The notes under the pieces are model-generated. The model saw only the letters and a list, made by a program, of their open reading frames with translations. It did not search any database and was not told the origin of the DNA. A stretch of DNA of 64,000 bases from an uncultured beta proteobacterium. Lineage in GTDB: Bacteria; Pseudomonadota; Gammaproteobacteria; Burkholderiales; Burkholderiaceae_C. Below, in pieces: positions 10,428-17,798 of the stretch. The stretch is taken from positions 1-64,000 of the forward strand of contig CAIUDG010000080.1 of NCBI GenBank assembly GCA_903897925.1. Direction: 5' to 3'. Numbering within the stretch: position 1 is the first letter of the stretch; each line of letters starts with the position of its first letter. A program made the translations under genes and the position numbers.

Positions 10428-11096
10428 ATGCAGCGCTTTGCCCCCATTAAAGCGGTGCTGTTCGATCTGGACGGCACGCTGATCGACAGTGCGCCAGACC
10501 TGGCCGCTGCCGCCGACAAGATGCGCGTGCAGCGTGGCTTGCCTTCCTTGCCGCTGGAACATTACCGGCCCTATGCGGGTGCCGGTGCGCGCGGCATGCT
10601 GGGCGTGGCCTTTGGCATCACCCCAGAGGCGCCGGACTATGACACGCTGCGCGAAGAGTTTTTCCAGAACTACGAGCAGTGCATGACCGAGCGCACCGTG
10701 GTGTTCGACGGCGTGCTGGAACTGATACAGCAGCTGCAGGCGCGGCAACTGGCCTGGGGCGTGGTGACCAACAAGATGGCCCGCTTCACCGAGCCACTGA
10801 CACGCGCGATGGCGCTGTTTGACAGTGCCGCAGCGGTGGTCAGCGGCGACACCACGGCGCACGCCAAACCGCACCCGGAACCCTTGCTGGAAGCGGCACG
10901 GCGCCTGGGTGTGGCGCCTGAATCCTGCCTGTATGTGGGCGACGATGAGCGCGACATGGTGGCGGGCTTGGCGGCCCGGATGGGCACCGTGGCGGCCTGC
11001 TATGGCTACCTGGGCAGCGTAGAAGTGGCGGGCTGGGGCGCCCATGCGCAGATTAAATCTCCATTGGAGCTATTGCAATTCCTGCCAAAGGCCTAA
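10428..11096 (+). CDS. gph: Phosphoglycolate phosphatase (HAD family)
   Basis: A 222-residue HAD hydrolase starting at the ATG 4 bp after ubiG. The upstream extension in the same frame overlaps ubiG and was rejected. HAD motif I is LFDLDGTLIDS, motif II VVTNK, motif III Lys in AHAKPHPEP and motif IV VGDDERDM. It removes phosphate from 2-phosphoglycolate or related small phosphates. Its stop codon forms part of the probable -10 box of ssrA, and the tmRNA begins 12 bp later. Confidence 0.9.
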   Translation: MQRFAPIKAVLFDLDGTLIDSAPDLAAAADKMRVQRGLPSLPLEHYRPYAGAGARGMLGVAFGITPEAPDYDTLREEFFQNYEQCMTERTVVFDGVLELIQQLQARQLAWGVVTNKMARFTEPLTRAMALFDSAAAVVSGDTTAHAKPHPEPLLEAARRLGVAPESCLYVGDDERDMVAGLAARMGTVAACYGYLGSVEVAGWGAHAQIKSPLELLQFLPKA

Positions 11097-11099
11097 AAT
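11073..11099 (+). promoter_or_regulatory. Probable ssrA promoter inside the end of gph
   Basis: TTGCAA (11073-11078), a 15-bp spacer and TAAAAT (11094-11099) lie correctly placed for a start at the tmRNA 5' end at 11109. The gph stop TAA is the first half of the -10 box. The spacer is slightly short, so this is likely but not certain. Confidence 0.5.
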
Positions 11100-11108
11100 A
11101 GCTGGCTT

Positions 11109-11497
11109 GGGGCTGCACTGGTTTCGACGTGGATTCGGACGCGCAGCAGGGCATGTCGAGCTGAATGCGCTCGTAAAACAGATTCAAACAAACTAACTGC
11201 AAACGACGAACGTTTCGCACTCGCTGCTTAATTGCACGTGAGCCTCACAACAGCAAGCCGATAGGCTGGGCAAGGGTAGATCAATCGCAAGGTTGGACTG
11301 TCCAGGCTGTGGGGTAATTTCATTCGGCTGGGCCCGCCTTGGGTGACTTAGGGCGGGTCGAGAAAATAGGTTACTGGCGATTTGCATAGCGTGCCACTGC
11401 GCGATGTGAAAAGCGAGATCTAAATCAGATGGCTACACATGTAGAACTGTTCGAAGAAGGTTTGCGGACGCGGGTTCAAATCCCGCCAGCTCCACCA
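11109..11497 (+). ncRNA. ssrA: tmRNA (transfer-messenger RNA)
   Basis: The 5' end GGGGCTGCACTGGTTTCGACG and 3' end CGGGTTCAAATCCCGCCAGCTCCACCA form the tRNA-like acceptor (GGGGCTG with CAGCTCC) and T arm, with encoded CCA. The open tag reading frame begins at the GCA at 11199 and encodes ANDERFALAA followed by TAA (11229-11231). It rescues stalled ribosomes and tags the incomplete protein for proteolysis. The length of 389 nt is normal. The 3' end is a classic integration target, and the next gene is a truncated integrase. Confidence 0.97.
11461..11497 (+). other. Probable attachment site at the 3' end of ssrA
   Basis: The last 37 nt of tmRNA (TTTGCGGACG, then the T arm and acceptor strand) are partly repeated at 13934-13957. 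A truncated tyrosine integrase starts 80 bp downstream. Together these point to this end of ssrA as an integration site used in the past. Confidence 0.55.
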
Positions 11498-11576
11498 ATT
11501 TGCTTATAAGCTGTTGATTTTTATGGTTAAATCCTGAAATCGACAGTGGTCATGGGGTATCAAATGAGGTGTCAAA

Positions 11577-11959
11577 GTGCCTTCCCCATGGCTTATCGCC
11601 CGCAAAAGCGGGCTTTACTGTCGGGTTTTTATCCCGACTGACCTGCGCCCCATCCTTGGGCAACGCTTCCTCGTAAGGGCACTGGACGCCCGGAACAAAG
11701 ACCACGCCCGCCTACTCGCCGCGCAATACGCCGTGGCGCTGGGCGATTTGTTCGGTCAGTTGCGTCGGGAGTTGTCCATGGCAGAGCCCAAAGTCGAAGA
11801 CATCATCAAGGCCGTTCAGGCAGGCGGCAGGCACAGAAGGCCTGCAACTATCTGCAAGACAAAGCGTTGAAGGCTGACAAGGCTCCCGCCCGTGCTGCAA
11901 AAAATGAGGAGCAGCCTGCACCGGGTGAGGCCAGCACGGCTAGAACGTTCAAAATGTGA
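11577..11959 (+). pseudogene. Truncated tyrosine-recombinase integrase (N-terminal remnant)
   Basis: From a GTG at 11577 the frame encodes a start typical of phage-type integrases with the small N-terminal DUF6538-like domain (MPSPWLIARKSGLYCRV, then PTDLRP.LG and a helical AQYA..LGDLF segment). The frame ends at about 97 codons. A second frame beginning near 11845 continues plausibly as KACNYLQDKALKADKAPARA to a stop at 11959, which suggests a frameshift. The core-binding and catalytic domains (R..H-x-x-R..Y) are absent. A position directly after ssrA is typical for such genes. It cannot be active as it stands. Confidence 0.7.
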
Positions 11960-11964
11960 TGAGT

Positions 11965-12009
11965 CTGACGGGATATAATGCGTCCTAAGGACGCATTATA
12001 TCCCGTCAG
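11965..12009. repeat. Perfect 45-bp palindrome P1 upstream of the AbiE pair
   Basis: Arms of 22 bp pair perfectly around a central A at 11987; the core is AATGCGTCCTAAGGACGCATT. Each arm contains TATAAT, one on each strand. The core recurs in P2 106 bp away (about ten helical turns centre to centre). It is probably an operator bound by the AbiEi-type antitoxin. Confidence 0.9.
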
Positions 12010-12057
12010 TTCCATTACCAAGGGCATCGCCAATTTTCCAAAAGAAGATTGGGTGCT

Positions 12058-12085
12058 TTGAAAGCGAAACATACTAGATTACAAT
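12058..12085 (+). promoter_or_regulatory. Probable abiE promoter overlapping palindrome P2
   Basis: TTGAAA (12058-12063), a 16-bp spacer and TACAAT (12080-12085). The -10 box lies in the left arm of P2 and the expected start is near its centre, so binding at P2 would block initiation. Confidence 0.6.
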
Positions 12086-12116
12086 GCGTCCTTAGGACGC
12101 ATTGTAATCTAGTATG
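12070..12116. repeat. Perfect 47-bp palindrome P2 upstream of the AbiE pair
   Basis: Arms of 23 bp pair perfectly around a central T at 12093. The core AATGCGTCCTTAGGACGCATT is the reverse complement of the P1 core, while the outer arms differ from P1. It ends 14 bp before the probable start codon of the antitoxin gene. Confidence 0.9.
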
Positions 12117-12129
12117 AATTGAGTAAAAT

Positions 12130-13041
12130 TTGGCCCGCAATTTGTCGGAATCGCTTGTTAGCCAAATGGCCGAAGCACTGGCAGCCGTCGAAGCTCCCGT
12201 GGTGTCAAGCTATGCGGTAGCGCAGAGGTTTTTCCTGCTGCTGAGCGACGAAGAGTTGATGTCTGCGAAGCGGCAATTCAAGGCGCTGCTGGATGCATTG
12301 CATACGGTGCGGCTGTTGACTCCGCTGGATGGCGCAGAAGTTCCTCACGCCTACCAGGTCTTTGGGCGCACCAACGCCACGCCTGCCGAAATCGTCTGTG
12401 GTCTCGATCCCTTTGCCTACGTGTCGCACCTCAGCGCCATGGAGCACCATGGTCTGACAGACCGGTTTCCGCAAATTCTCTACATGACTCGCCCATCGGC
12501 TGTGGAATGGCGCAAGCAAGCGTTGGCAAGAATGACCAAAGACCTTGGCAATCGCTTGGCGGCGTTTCAAACTTCTGGATTGCCACGCCTAGTGCAACCC
12601 AAGACGGCAAGCGTTGGGCACACGGTCGTTCAATTTTGTGAGAGGTCTCAACTGGGAGCGTTCCGGCTTGTTCCCCGCTCGACTCTGCGTGTGGCCACCA
12701 TTGGACGGGTCTTTCTTGACATGCTGCGCGAGCCCGCGCTGTGCGGCGGCGTTCAGCATGTGGGAGACATCTACCGCAAGGAGGCCAAGCGCTATTTGCG
12801 GTTGATCGTGGACGAAGTGAACCGGCATGGACAGCCCATCGACAAGGTCCGGGCGGGCTATCTGTTGTCCGAGGTTTGCCACCTCGACGCGCCGGAGTTG
12901 ACGGAATGGCAAAAGTTGGCGCAGCGGGGTGGGTCCAGAAAGCTCGATCCCGAAGGCGAATACGTTCCGGTATTTTCCGAGCGCTGGCAGTTGTCGATCA
13001 ATGTGCCCTCGCTGACGGTGCCAGGGGACGAAGATGCATAG
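12130..13041 (+). CDS. AbiEi-type antitoxin (type IV toxin-antitoxin)
   Basis: About 303 residues from a TTG at 12130; an ATG at 12166 (MAEALAAVEAP) would give 291 residues and is equally possible, since neither has a clear Shine-Dalgarno. The N-terminal ~90 residues look like a winged-helix DNA-binding region. The central segment DPFAYVSHLSAMEHHGL is characteristic of the AbiEi/COG5340 antitoxin family. Known AbiEi proteins silence the toxin and repress their own promoter by binding inverted repeats, which fits the two palindromes directly upstream. Its stop overlaps the toxin start by 8 bp. It lies between ssrA and a relic ssrA end, so it was probably brought in by a mobile element. Confidence 0.82.
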   Translation: MARNLSESLVSQMAEALAAVEAPVVSSYAVAQRFFLLLSDEELMSAKRQFKALLDALHTVRLLTPLDGAEVPHAYQVFGRTNATPAEIVCGLDPFAYVSHLSAMEHHGLTDRFPQILYMTRPSAVEWRKQALARMTKDLGNRLAAFQTSGLPRLVQPKTASVGHTVVQFCERSQLGAFRLVPRSTLRVATIGRVFLDMLREPALCGGVQHVGDIYRKEAKRYLRLIVDEVNRHGQPIDKVRAGYLLSEVCHLDAPELTEWQKLAQRGGSRKLDPEGEYVPVFSERWQLSINVPSLTVPGDEDA

Positions 13042-13918
13042 TGGGGTTGATGCGCTGGACCTGTCGGCCTGGGTCGAGCGGGCAGCGCAAGACAAGCGCC
13101 CATTTCGGGAGGCGGTGCACATCATTTTGACGGCCATCGGCACTTCAACGGCCTTGCGCACCCAGATGATCATGAAGGGCGGCATGCTCATGGCGATTCG
13201 CTATGACAGCAGCAGGTTTACGAGGGATGCGGACTTTTCCACGCGAGAGCGTTACGCCAAGGGCGATGAGCTGGCACTGTTGCAGGCATTGGACGAGCAA
13301 TTGATCGTGGCCAACGAGCAGTTGCCCTATGACGTGATGTGTCGGCGGCAAAAAGCCGAACTTCGGCCACCAAGACCCGACGCGAATTTCCCAACTTTGG
13401 GTCTGAGCATTGGCTACGCGCCGCGCAGCAAACCCCGCGAATTGCAGCGGCTACTGGCAGGCCAGGCACCCACCGTCGTTGAAATTGATTACAGCTACAA
13501 CGAGGCGGTACTGGATGTGGAGGTGCTGCGCTTGGCCGATGGCGACAGCTTGCAGGCTTACAGCCAGATCAACCTCATGGCCGAAAAATATAGGTCCTTG
13601 TTGCAACAGCCTTCGCGCAGGCGCAATCGCCGCCAGGATGTTTACGACCTGGCGTTGCTCTTACAAACCGAACATGCCTGGGACGAGCAAGAACGAGCCC
13701 GTCTGCTGGCTTGCCTGATGTCGTCTGCCCAGTCGCGTGGGATTGAGCCGGATGCTCACTCGCTGCGCGATCCGCAGGTCAGGGACATGGCAAGCGAGGG
13801 ATACGGCGAGTTGCAGCCCGAAATCGAGGGGGACTTGCCGCCCTTTGATGCTTTGTATGAGCAAGTCCAAGCCTTTTATGAGGGCCTTCCCTGGCATCGC
13901 CTTGCCCAGCGAGAGTGA
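13034..13918 (+). CDS. AbiEii-type nucleotidyltransferase toxin
   Basis: A 294-residue protein with the nucleotidyltransferase-superfamily pattern of AbiEii toxins: KGGMLMAIRY, then RFTRDADFS with the paired acidic residues, and a downstream lysine-rich helix (LMAEKYRSLLQQ) followed by RQDVYDLALL. Proteins of this family transfer nucleotides to tRNA acceptor ends or other targets and cause growth arrest, often during phage infection. It overlaps the antitoxin gene by 8 bp in another frame. The motifs look intact, so the toxin is probably functional. Confidence 0.82.
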   Translation: MHSGVDALDLSAWVERAAQDKRPFREAVHIILTAIGTSTALRTQMIMKGGMLMAIRYDSSRFTRDADFSTRERYAKGDELALLQALDEQLIVANEQLPYDVMCRRQKAELRPPRPDANFPTLGLSIGYAPRSKPRELQRLLAGQAPTVVEIDYSYNEAVLDVEVLRLADGDSLQAYSQINLMAEKYRSLLQQPSRRRNRRQDVYDLALLLQTEHAWDEQERARLLACLMSSAQSRGIEPDAHSLRDPQVRDMASEGYGELQPEIEGDLPPFDALYEQVQAFYEGLPWHRLAQRE

Positions 13919-13933
13919 TCCCCCTTTTTTCAA

Positions 13934-13957
13934 TTTGCGGACGGCGGTTCAAATCCG
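13934..13957 (+). other. Relic copy of the ssrA 3' end (att-like repeat)
   Basis: TTTGCGGACG followed two bases later by GGTTCAAATCC matches 11461-11483 of ssrA except for swapped bases and a lost C; the T-arm stem is still self-complementary (GCGG/CCGC). It starts 16 bp after the toxin stop. No acceptor stem or CCA follows, so it is not a tRNA. It marks the probable right end of an integrated segment of about 2.4 kb. Confidence 0.5.
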
Positions 13958-14121
13958 CAAATCACACTCGAACTGGACGATTCCGGCGGCGTCGCGATGG
14001 CAAAGTCAAAGGTGGGCTTGAGAATCCATGCGAAAGGATTCTGACTTGGTCATTAAGACAGCTGCATGGAAGTGCATAATGCGCAGTATTCTGTACACTT
14101 CTCAATCAACCGGAGTCTGTC

Positions 14122-14424
14122 ATGGCATTCACTGCAAACGATGTGGTTCCCCTTGCACAGGCTCGCGCAACGTTGTCGGACTTGGTTGAGCAGGTCAAGG
14201 CCGGCGCCGAAAAGATCATCACCAAAAATGGTGAGAGCTATGTTGCCATCATTGACTCACAGCGGCTGGATTACTACCACCAGTTGGAGCGTGAGCGCAT
14301 TCATCTGCTTTTGATTGACGAAGCTGGCAAGGGCCTGGACGACATCGCCGCTGGCAAGGTGAAGAATGCGCACAGCACCCTGTCCGCGTTGAAGCGTCGC
14401 CGTGCTGCCAAGGTCCGAGCCTAA
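14122..14424 (+). CDS. Phd/YefM-family antitoxin
   Basis: A 100-residue protein. The N-terminal half has the Phd/YefM fold pattern (VVPLAQARATLSDLVEQVKAG, KIITKNGESYVAIID), which binds DNA and autoregulates. The basic C-terminus (LKRRRAAKVRA) presumably wraps the toxin. The ParE-like toxin gene begins 14 bp after its stop. It lies just outside the 2.4-kb att-bounded segment, so it may be an independent acquisition. Confidence 0.85.
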   Translation: MAFTANDVVPLAQARATLSDLVEQVKAGAEKIITKNGESYVAIIDSQRLDYYHQLERERIHLLLIDEAGKGLDDIAAGKVKNAHSTLSALKRRRAAKVRA

Positions 14425-14438
14425 GCAACGTCCGCACC

Positions 14439-14825
14439 GTGGCTGCTAAGCACTTCGTCAAACTCACCGCAAACTTCGAGCGCAATCTCAAAGAGGCCGA
14501 GACGTTTTTGCTTGATGCAAACGCAGCTCAGGCATTTGATGTGCTGTTGAACGAGCTCACCGACACCGTCATTCCGAACCTTGAACGCTTCCCTGGCATG
14601 GGTCGCTTGTTCTTTGAACGCCCCACCCGTTCGGTGGAAGCCAGTAACGGCATCGACGGTCTGAAACGCAAGCTCAAGGCAATTGCCAAGGACGGCGAGA
14701 TACGCGAGTATGTGATGTCACGTTACCTCCTGCTGTATGCACGTTTTGATAGCACTATTTACTTGCTGTCGATCCGTCACCACCGTCAGCTTTCGTTTGA
14801 TTTTCAGTCTCAGTGGGGCGTTTAA
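14439..14825 (+). CDS. ParE/RelE-family toxin
   Basis: The GTG at 14439 gives 128 residues. The RelE/ParE fold is suggested by the N-terminal helix FERNLKEAETFLL, NLERFPGMGRLF (the common L..FP..G pattern), and the C-terminal strands YLLLYARFDSTIYLLSIRHHRQLSF. Depending on subfamily such toxins act on gyrase or ribosome-bound mRNA; I cannot tell which here. It is paired with the Phd-type antitoxin 14 bp upstream. Confidence 0.8.
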   Translation: MAAKHFVKLTANFERNLKEAETFLLDANAAQAFDVLLNELTDTVIPNLERFPGMGRLFFERPTRSVEASNGIDGLKRKLKAIAKDGEIREYVMSRYLLLYARFDSTIYLLSIRHHRQLSFDFQSQWGV

Positions 14826-15223
14826 CAGTGGTTAAGCCACAACCTGCTTAGCTGAATGAGCGTGAAACACGTATCGCAGATCAATCAACAGCTCGCAAGG
14901 GCTGGTTGGTCGCAAAACAGACGAACCCTGGTGGAGGCATTTTTACTTAATAGTGCGGAATGTGCGTTACCTCAGCGCAGTGCATGGCGCAGGCGCGACG
15001 CAAGTTCAATGCGCTGTGGGCAAACCACGGCAGTCAGGTTGTCTGCTTGGCTTGGTACGCGTCTGCGTTTATGCAGATCGGATAAGCCCTAAGCGCACAC
15101 CGAGCGCGCGCCCGAATAGTTCCGCACACCGCGGCTATCCGGTGTATGTCGATTCAACTAGCCAGCCCCAAGCGGGACAGTCCTTGGAGCGGCAGTCTGA
15201 GGGCGCGCCGCCGGGCGTCCGAA
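14826..15223. other. Gene-free accessory scar between the ParE pair and the ansB control region
   Basis: Apart from the possible IS66 fragment I see no credible coding sequence here. Two short plus-strand frames read through it but have no domain pattern, no ribosome binding site and unusual composition. It is probably decayed mobile DNA at the end of the accessory region. Confidence 0.5.
14978..15085 (+). mobile_element. Possible IS66 transposase fragment
   Basis: A 35-codon stretch ending in TAA encodes QCMAQARRKFNALWANHGSQ, close in pattern to the CxAHARRKF block of IS66-type transposases. Nothing before or after it continues the match and no terminal repeats were found, so it would be a small decayed scrap. 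The evidence is a single short motif. Confidence 0.35.
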
Positions 15224-15257
15224 TTTCCGATTCCGTGCCCCCCGCTTTTATCGGAAA
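15224..15257. promoter_or_regulatory. Candidate upstream activator site for the ansB operon
   Basis: A perfect 7-bp inverted repeat TTTCCGA-N20-TCGGAAA lies roughly 107-140 bp before the start predicted from the sigma-54 promoter. That is the usual distance for an enhancer bound by a sigma-54 activator such as the DctD-like regulator encoded downstream. The site is inferred from symmetry and position only. Confidence 0.4.
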
Positions 15258-15303
15258 ACCAAACAGCACTCGCCCCGGTTCAAAAAAATCCTGAGGTTTA
15301 TCA

Positions 15304-15329
15304 AGCACTTAGCAATGTCGCCAAGTGCT
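15304..15329. promoter_or_regulatory. Inverted repeat next to the ansB promoter
   Basis: AGCACTT-N12-AAGTGCT, perfect over 7 bp, ends 8 bp before the -24 element. Being so close, it is more likely a repressor or integration-factor site than an enhancer. Confidence 0.4.
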
Positions 15330-15337
15330 CTGCCGGG

Positions 15338-15353
15338 TGGCACGCAATCTGCC
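15338..15353 (+). promoter_or_regulatory. Sigma-54 promoter of the ansB operon
   Basis: TGGCACG-CAAT-CTGCC matches the consensus TGGCACG-N4-TTGCW at all but about one informative base, with GG (-24) and GC (-12) exactly 10 bp apart. The expected start is near 15364, about 50 bp before ansB. The operon also encodes a GAFTGA-type activator, which supports the assignment. Confidence 0.8.
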
Positions 15354-15414
15354 TAGTAGCTAGGCGCCGAAACAGGTCGCACGCTATTTTCACAGTAGAT
15401 AAACAAGGAGACAC

Positions 15415-16509
15415 ATGAAAGCCCCATTCCCCAAAAGCTGCCTTTGCATTGCCGCACTGTCGCTGGCACTGATGACGCAGCTAGCACCCGTGGCACAGGC
15501 GCAGACCGTGGCAGGCAATTTGCCGAACGTCATGATTCTGGCCACCGGTGGCACCATTGCAGGCACCGGCGCCAGTTCTACCACCACGGTGGGCTATACC
15601 GCCGCCAAAGTCGGCGTCGAGCGGCTGATTGAAGCCGTTCCGGAATTGAAATCGGTCGCCAACGTGCGCGGCGAACAGGTGTTCCAGGTCGCCAGTGAAA
15701 ACATGAGCAACGACCTGTGGCTGCAACTGGGCAAGCGGGTGAATCAACTTTTGGCCCGTCCGGATGTCGACGGCATCGTAATCACGCACGGCACCGACAC
15801 GCTGGAAGAAACCGCTTACTTCCTCGACCTGGTAGTGAAGAGCAGCAAACCGGTGGTGCTGGTGGGCGCCATGCGCCCATCGACCGCAATCTCTGCCGAT
15901 GGCCCCATCAACCTCTATAACGCCACGCTGCTGGCCGGCAGCAAAGAGGCCATCGGGAAAGGTGTGCTGGTTGCCATGAATGACCAGATCAACGCCGGCC
16001 GTGACGTCACCAAAACCAACACGTCGACGGTAGACACTTTCCGCAGTCCCGATTTTGGCCTGCTCGGCCAGATCCAGGACAGCCATCCGCACTTCTATCG
16101 ACTGCCCGTGCGCAAGCACACCGCCAGTTCCGAGTTCGACATTTCCGGCCTGGAAACGCTGCCCAAGGTAGACATCGTGTACGGCTATGCCAACGCATCG
16201 CGACTGCCTGTGGATGCATTTGTCAGCGCCGGTGACGCCGGCATCATCAACGCGGGTGTGGGTGACGGCAGCATCCACAAGGACGTATTGCCGGGGCTGG
16301 TGGATGCGCGCAAAAAAGGTGTCGTGATCGTGCGCAGTGCGCGCGTCGGCAGCGGCATGGTGGCGCGCAACGGAGAGGCCAATGATGACGCGCTCGACTT
16401 CATTAGCGCCGACACGCTGAACCCGCAAAAGGCCCGCGTGCTGCTGATGCTGGCGTTGACGAAAACGCACGACAGCAAAGAAATTCAGCGCATTTTTTCG
16501 ACTTACTGA
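15415..16509 (+). CDS. ansB: Periplasmic L-asparaginase / glutaminase-asparaginase (type II)
   Basis: A 364-residue protein with a signal peptide ending near residue 29 (APVAQA). Catalytic motifs of type II asparaginases are present: ATGGTIAGTG with the first threonine, and THGTDTLEET with the second Thr-Asp pair and conserved downstream Lys region (VGAMRPSTAISADGP). It hydrolyses asparagine (and probably glutamine) to aspartate (glutamate) and ammonia in the periplasm. An AAGGAG site precedes the ATG. The gene heads a sigma-54 operon with a symporter and a decayed aspartase, so the aspartate formed would be imported and catabolised. Confidence 0.93.
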   Translation: MKAPFPKSCLCIAALSLALMTQLAPVAQAQTVAGNLPNVMILATGGTIAGTGASSTTTVGYTAAKVGVERLIEAVPELKSVANVRGEQVFQVASENMSNDLWLQLGKRVNQLLARPDVDGIVITHGTDTLEETAYFLDLVVKSSKPVVLVGAMRPSTAISADGPINLYNATLLAGSKEAIGKGVLVAMNDQINAGRDVTKTNTSTVDTFRSPDFGLLGQIQDSHPHFYRLPVRKHTASSEFDISGLETLPKVDIVYGYANASRLPVDAFVSAGDAGIINAGVGDGSIHKDVLPGLVDARKKGVVIVRSARVGSGMVARNGEANDDALDFISADTLNPQKARVLLMLALTKTHDSKEIQRIFSTY

Positions 16510-16535
16510 ACGCAGTCTCCAGGAGAACACACACC

Positions 16536-17798
16536 ATGACAGACAATCGCCTGACGAAACGGATCGGGATCGCGTTGGTGCTGGGGCTGGTGGTTGGCTA
16601 CTTATGCCACCAGAACCTTGCCAGCCCTGAATCCGCCAAAGAAATATCCGGCTATTTCAACCTCATCACCGACATCTTTTTGCGCCTGATCAAGATGATT
16701 CTGGCGCCGCTGGTGTTCACCACCTTGGTGGCGGGACTGGCCGGCATGGGTGACGCCAAAACCGTTGGCCGCCTGGGTGGCAAAGCCATGTTGTGGTTTC
16801 TCGGCGCATCGTTTGCCTCGCTGTTCCTGGGGCTGGTGTTTGCCAATCTGCTGCAGCCTGGCGCCGGTTTGAACGTTGCGCTGCCAGAGGCCGATGCCGT
16901 GTCTGGCCTGAAGGCCAGTGCGCTCAATTTCAAAGACTTTGTAACCCACGTGTTTCCCAAAAGCATCGTTGAAGCCATGGCGGGCAATGAGATTTTGCAA
17001 ATACTGATCTTCGCCACGTTCTTCGGTATGGCACTGGGCCATCTGCACAACCAGACCGCGCGCGGCCTGGTTAAGACGATGGAAGAAATCATGCACGTCA
17101 TGCTCAAGCTCACGGACTATGTGATGCGCCTGGCACCGTTCGGCGTTTTCGGTGCCGTGGCTGCTGTGGTGACGGTGCAGGGGCTGGGCATCCTCTGGGT
17201 CTACGGAAAGCTAATGGGCAGCTTCTATCTCGGACTAGGCGCCCTCTGGGTGGTGCTGATCAGCGTTGGCTACATGGTTCTGGGGCGCGATGTCTGGCGG
17301 CTGCTGAAAGCGGTCCGTGGCTCGCTGCTGATTGGCTTTTCCACCGCTACCAGCGAGTCGGTCTACCCGACACTCATGGAGCAGCTGGAGGAGTTCGGCA
17401 TCAGCAACCGGGTGATCGGTTTTGTCTTGCCACTGGGCTATTCGTTCAACCTTGATGGCTCCATGATGTACACCACCTTCGCGGCGCTGTTCATTGCGCA
17501 GGTGTATCACATCGACCTGAGTGTCACGACGCAAATCACCATGCTGCTCGTGCTCATGGTGTCAAGCAAAGGCATCGCCGGCGTTCCGCGCGCCTCGCTG
17601 GTCGTGGTGGCCGCCGTGCTGCCCATGTTCAAATTGCCCGAAGCCGGCTTGCTACTGATTCTGGGGATTGACCATTTCCTTGATATGGGGCGCACCGTCA
17701 CCAACGTGCTGGGTAATACCTTGGCCACCGCTGTGGTCGCCCGCTGGGAAGGACCGATTGCGCCGCGCCCCAGCGCCGAACAAGAGCTCGCCGTATGA
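16536..17798 (+). CDS. Dicarboxylate/amino acid:cation symporter (DAACS family)
   Basis: A 420-residue polytopic membrane protein of the GltP/DctA type. Seen: first helices IGIALVLGLVVGYL and MILAPLVFTTLVAGLAGMG, the HP1 hairpin around FSTATSESVYPTL, the NLDGSMMY segment of TM7 (NMDGT region), the HP2 region SKGIAGVPRASLVV and the TM8 pattern DMGRTVTNVLGNTLAT with Asp, Arg, Thr and Asn substrate ligands. It imports C4-dicarboxylates or acidic amino acids with H+ or Na+. Its place between ansB and aspA argues for aspartate or glutamate. It starts 26 bp after ansB, and its stop overlaps the aspA remnant by 4 bp (ATGA). Confidence 0.92.
   Translation: MTDNRLTKRIGIALVLGLVVGYLCHQNLASPESAKEISGYFNLITDIFLRLIKMILAPLVFTTLVAGLAGMGDAKTVGRLGGKAMLWFLGASFASLFLGLVFANLLQPGAGLNVALPEADAVSGLKASALNFKDFVTHVFPKSIVEAMAGNEILQILIFATFFGMALGHLHNQTARGLVKTMEEIMHVMLKLTDYVMRLAPFGVFGAVAAVVTVQGLGILWVYGKLMGSFYLGLGALWVVLISVGYMVLGRDVWRLLKAVRGSLLIGFSTATSESVYPTLMEQLEEFGISNRVIGFVLPLGYSFNLDGSMMYTTFAALFIAQVYHIDLSVTTQITMLLVLMVSSKGIAGVPRASLVVVAAVLPMFKLPEAGLLLILGIDHFLDMGRTVTNVLGNTLATAVVARWEGPIAPRPSAEQELAV

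Noticed and set aside
13934-13975. A tRNA gene suggested by GGTTCAAATCC
   Set aside because: No acceptor stem, D arm or anticodon arm upstream and no CCA downstream. It matches the end of ssrA better and was called a relic att site.
14856-15294. Two overlapping plus-strand frames between the ParE-type toxin and ansB
   Set aside because: No ribosome binding site, no domain pattern and Ser/Pro/Arg-rich noise-like products; the region overlaps a candidate IS66 scrap in a third frame.
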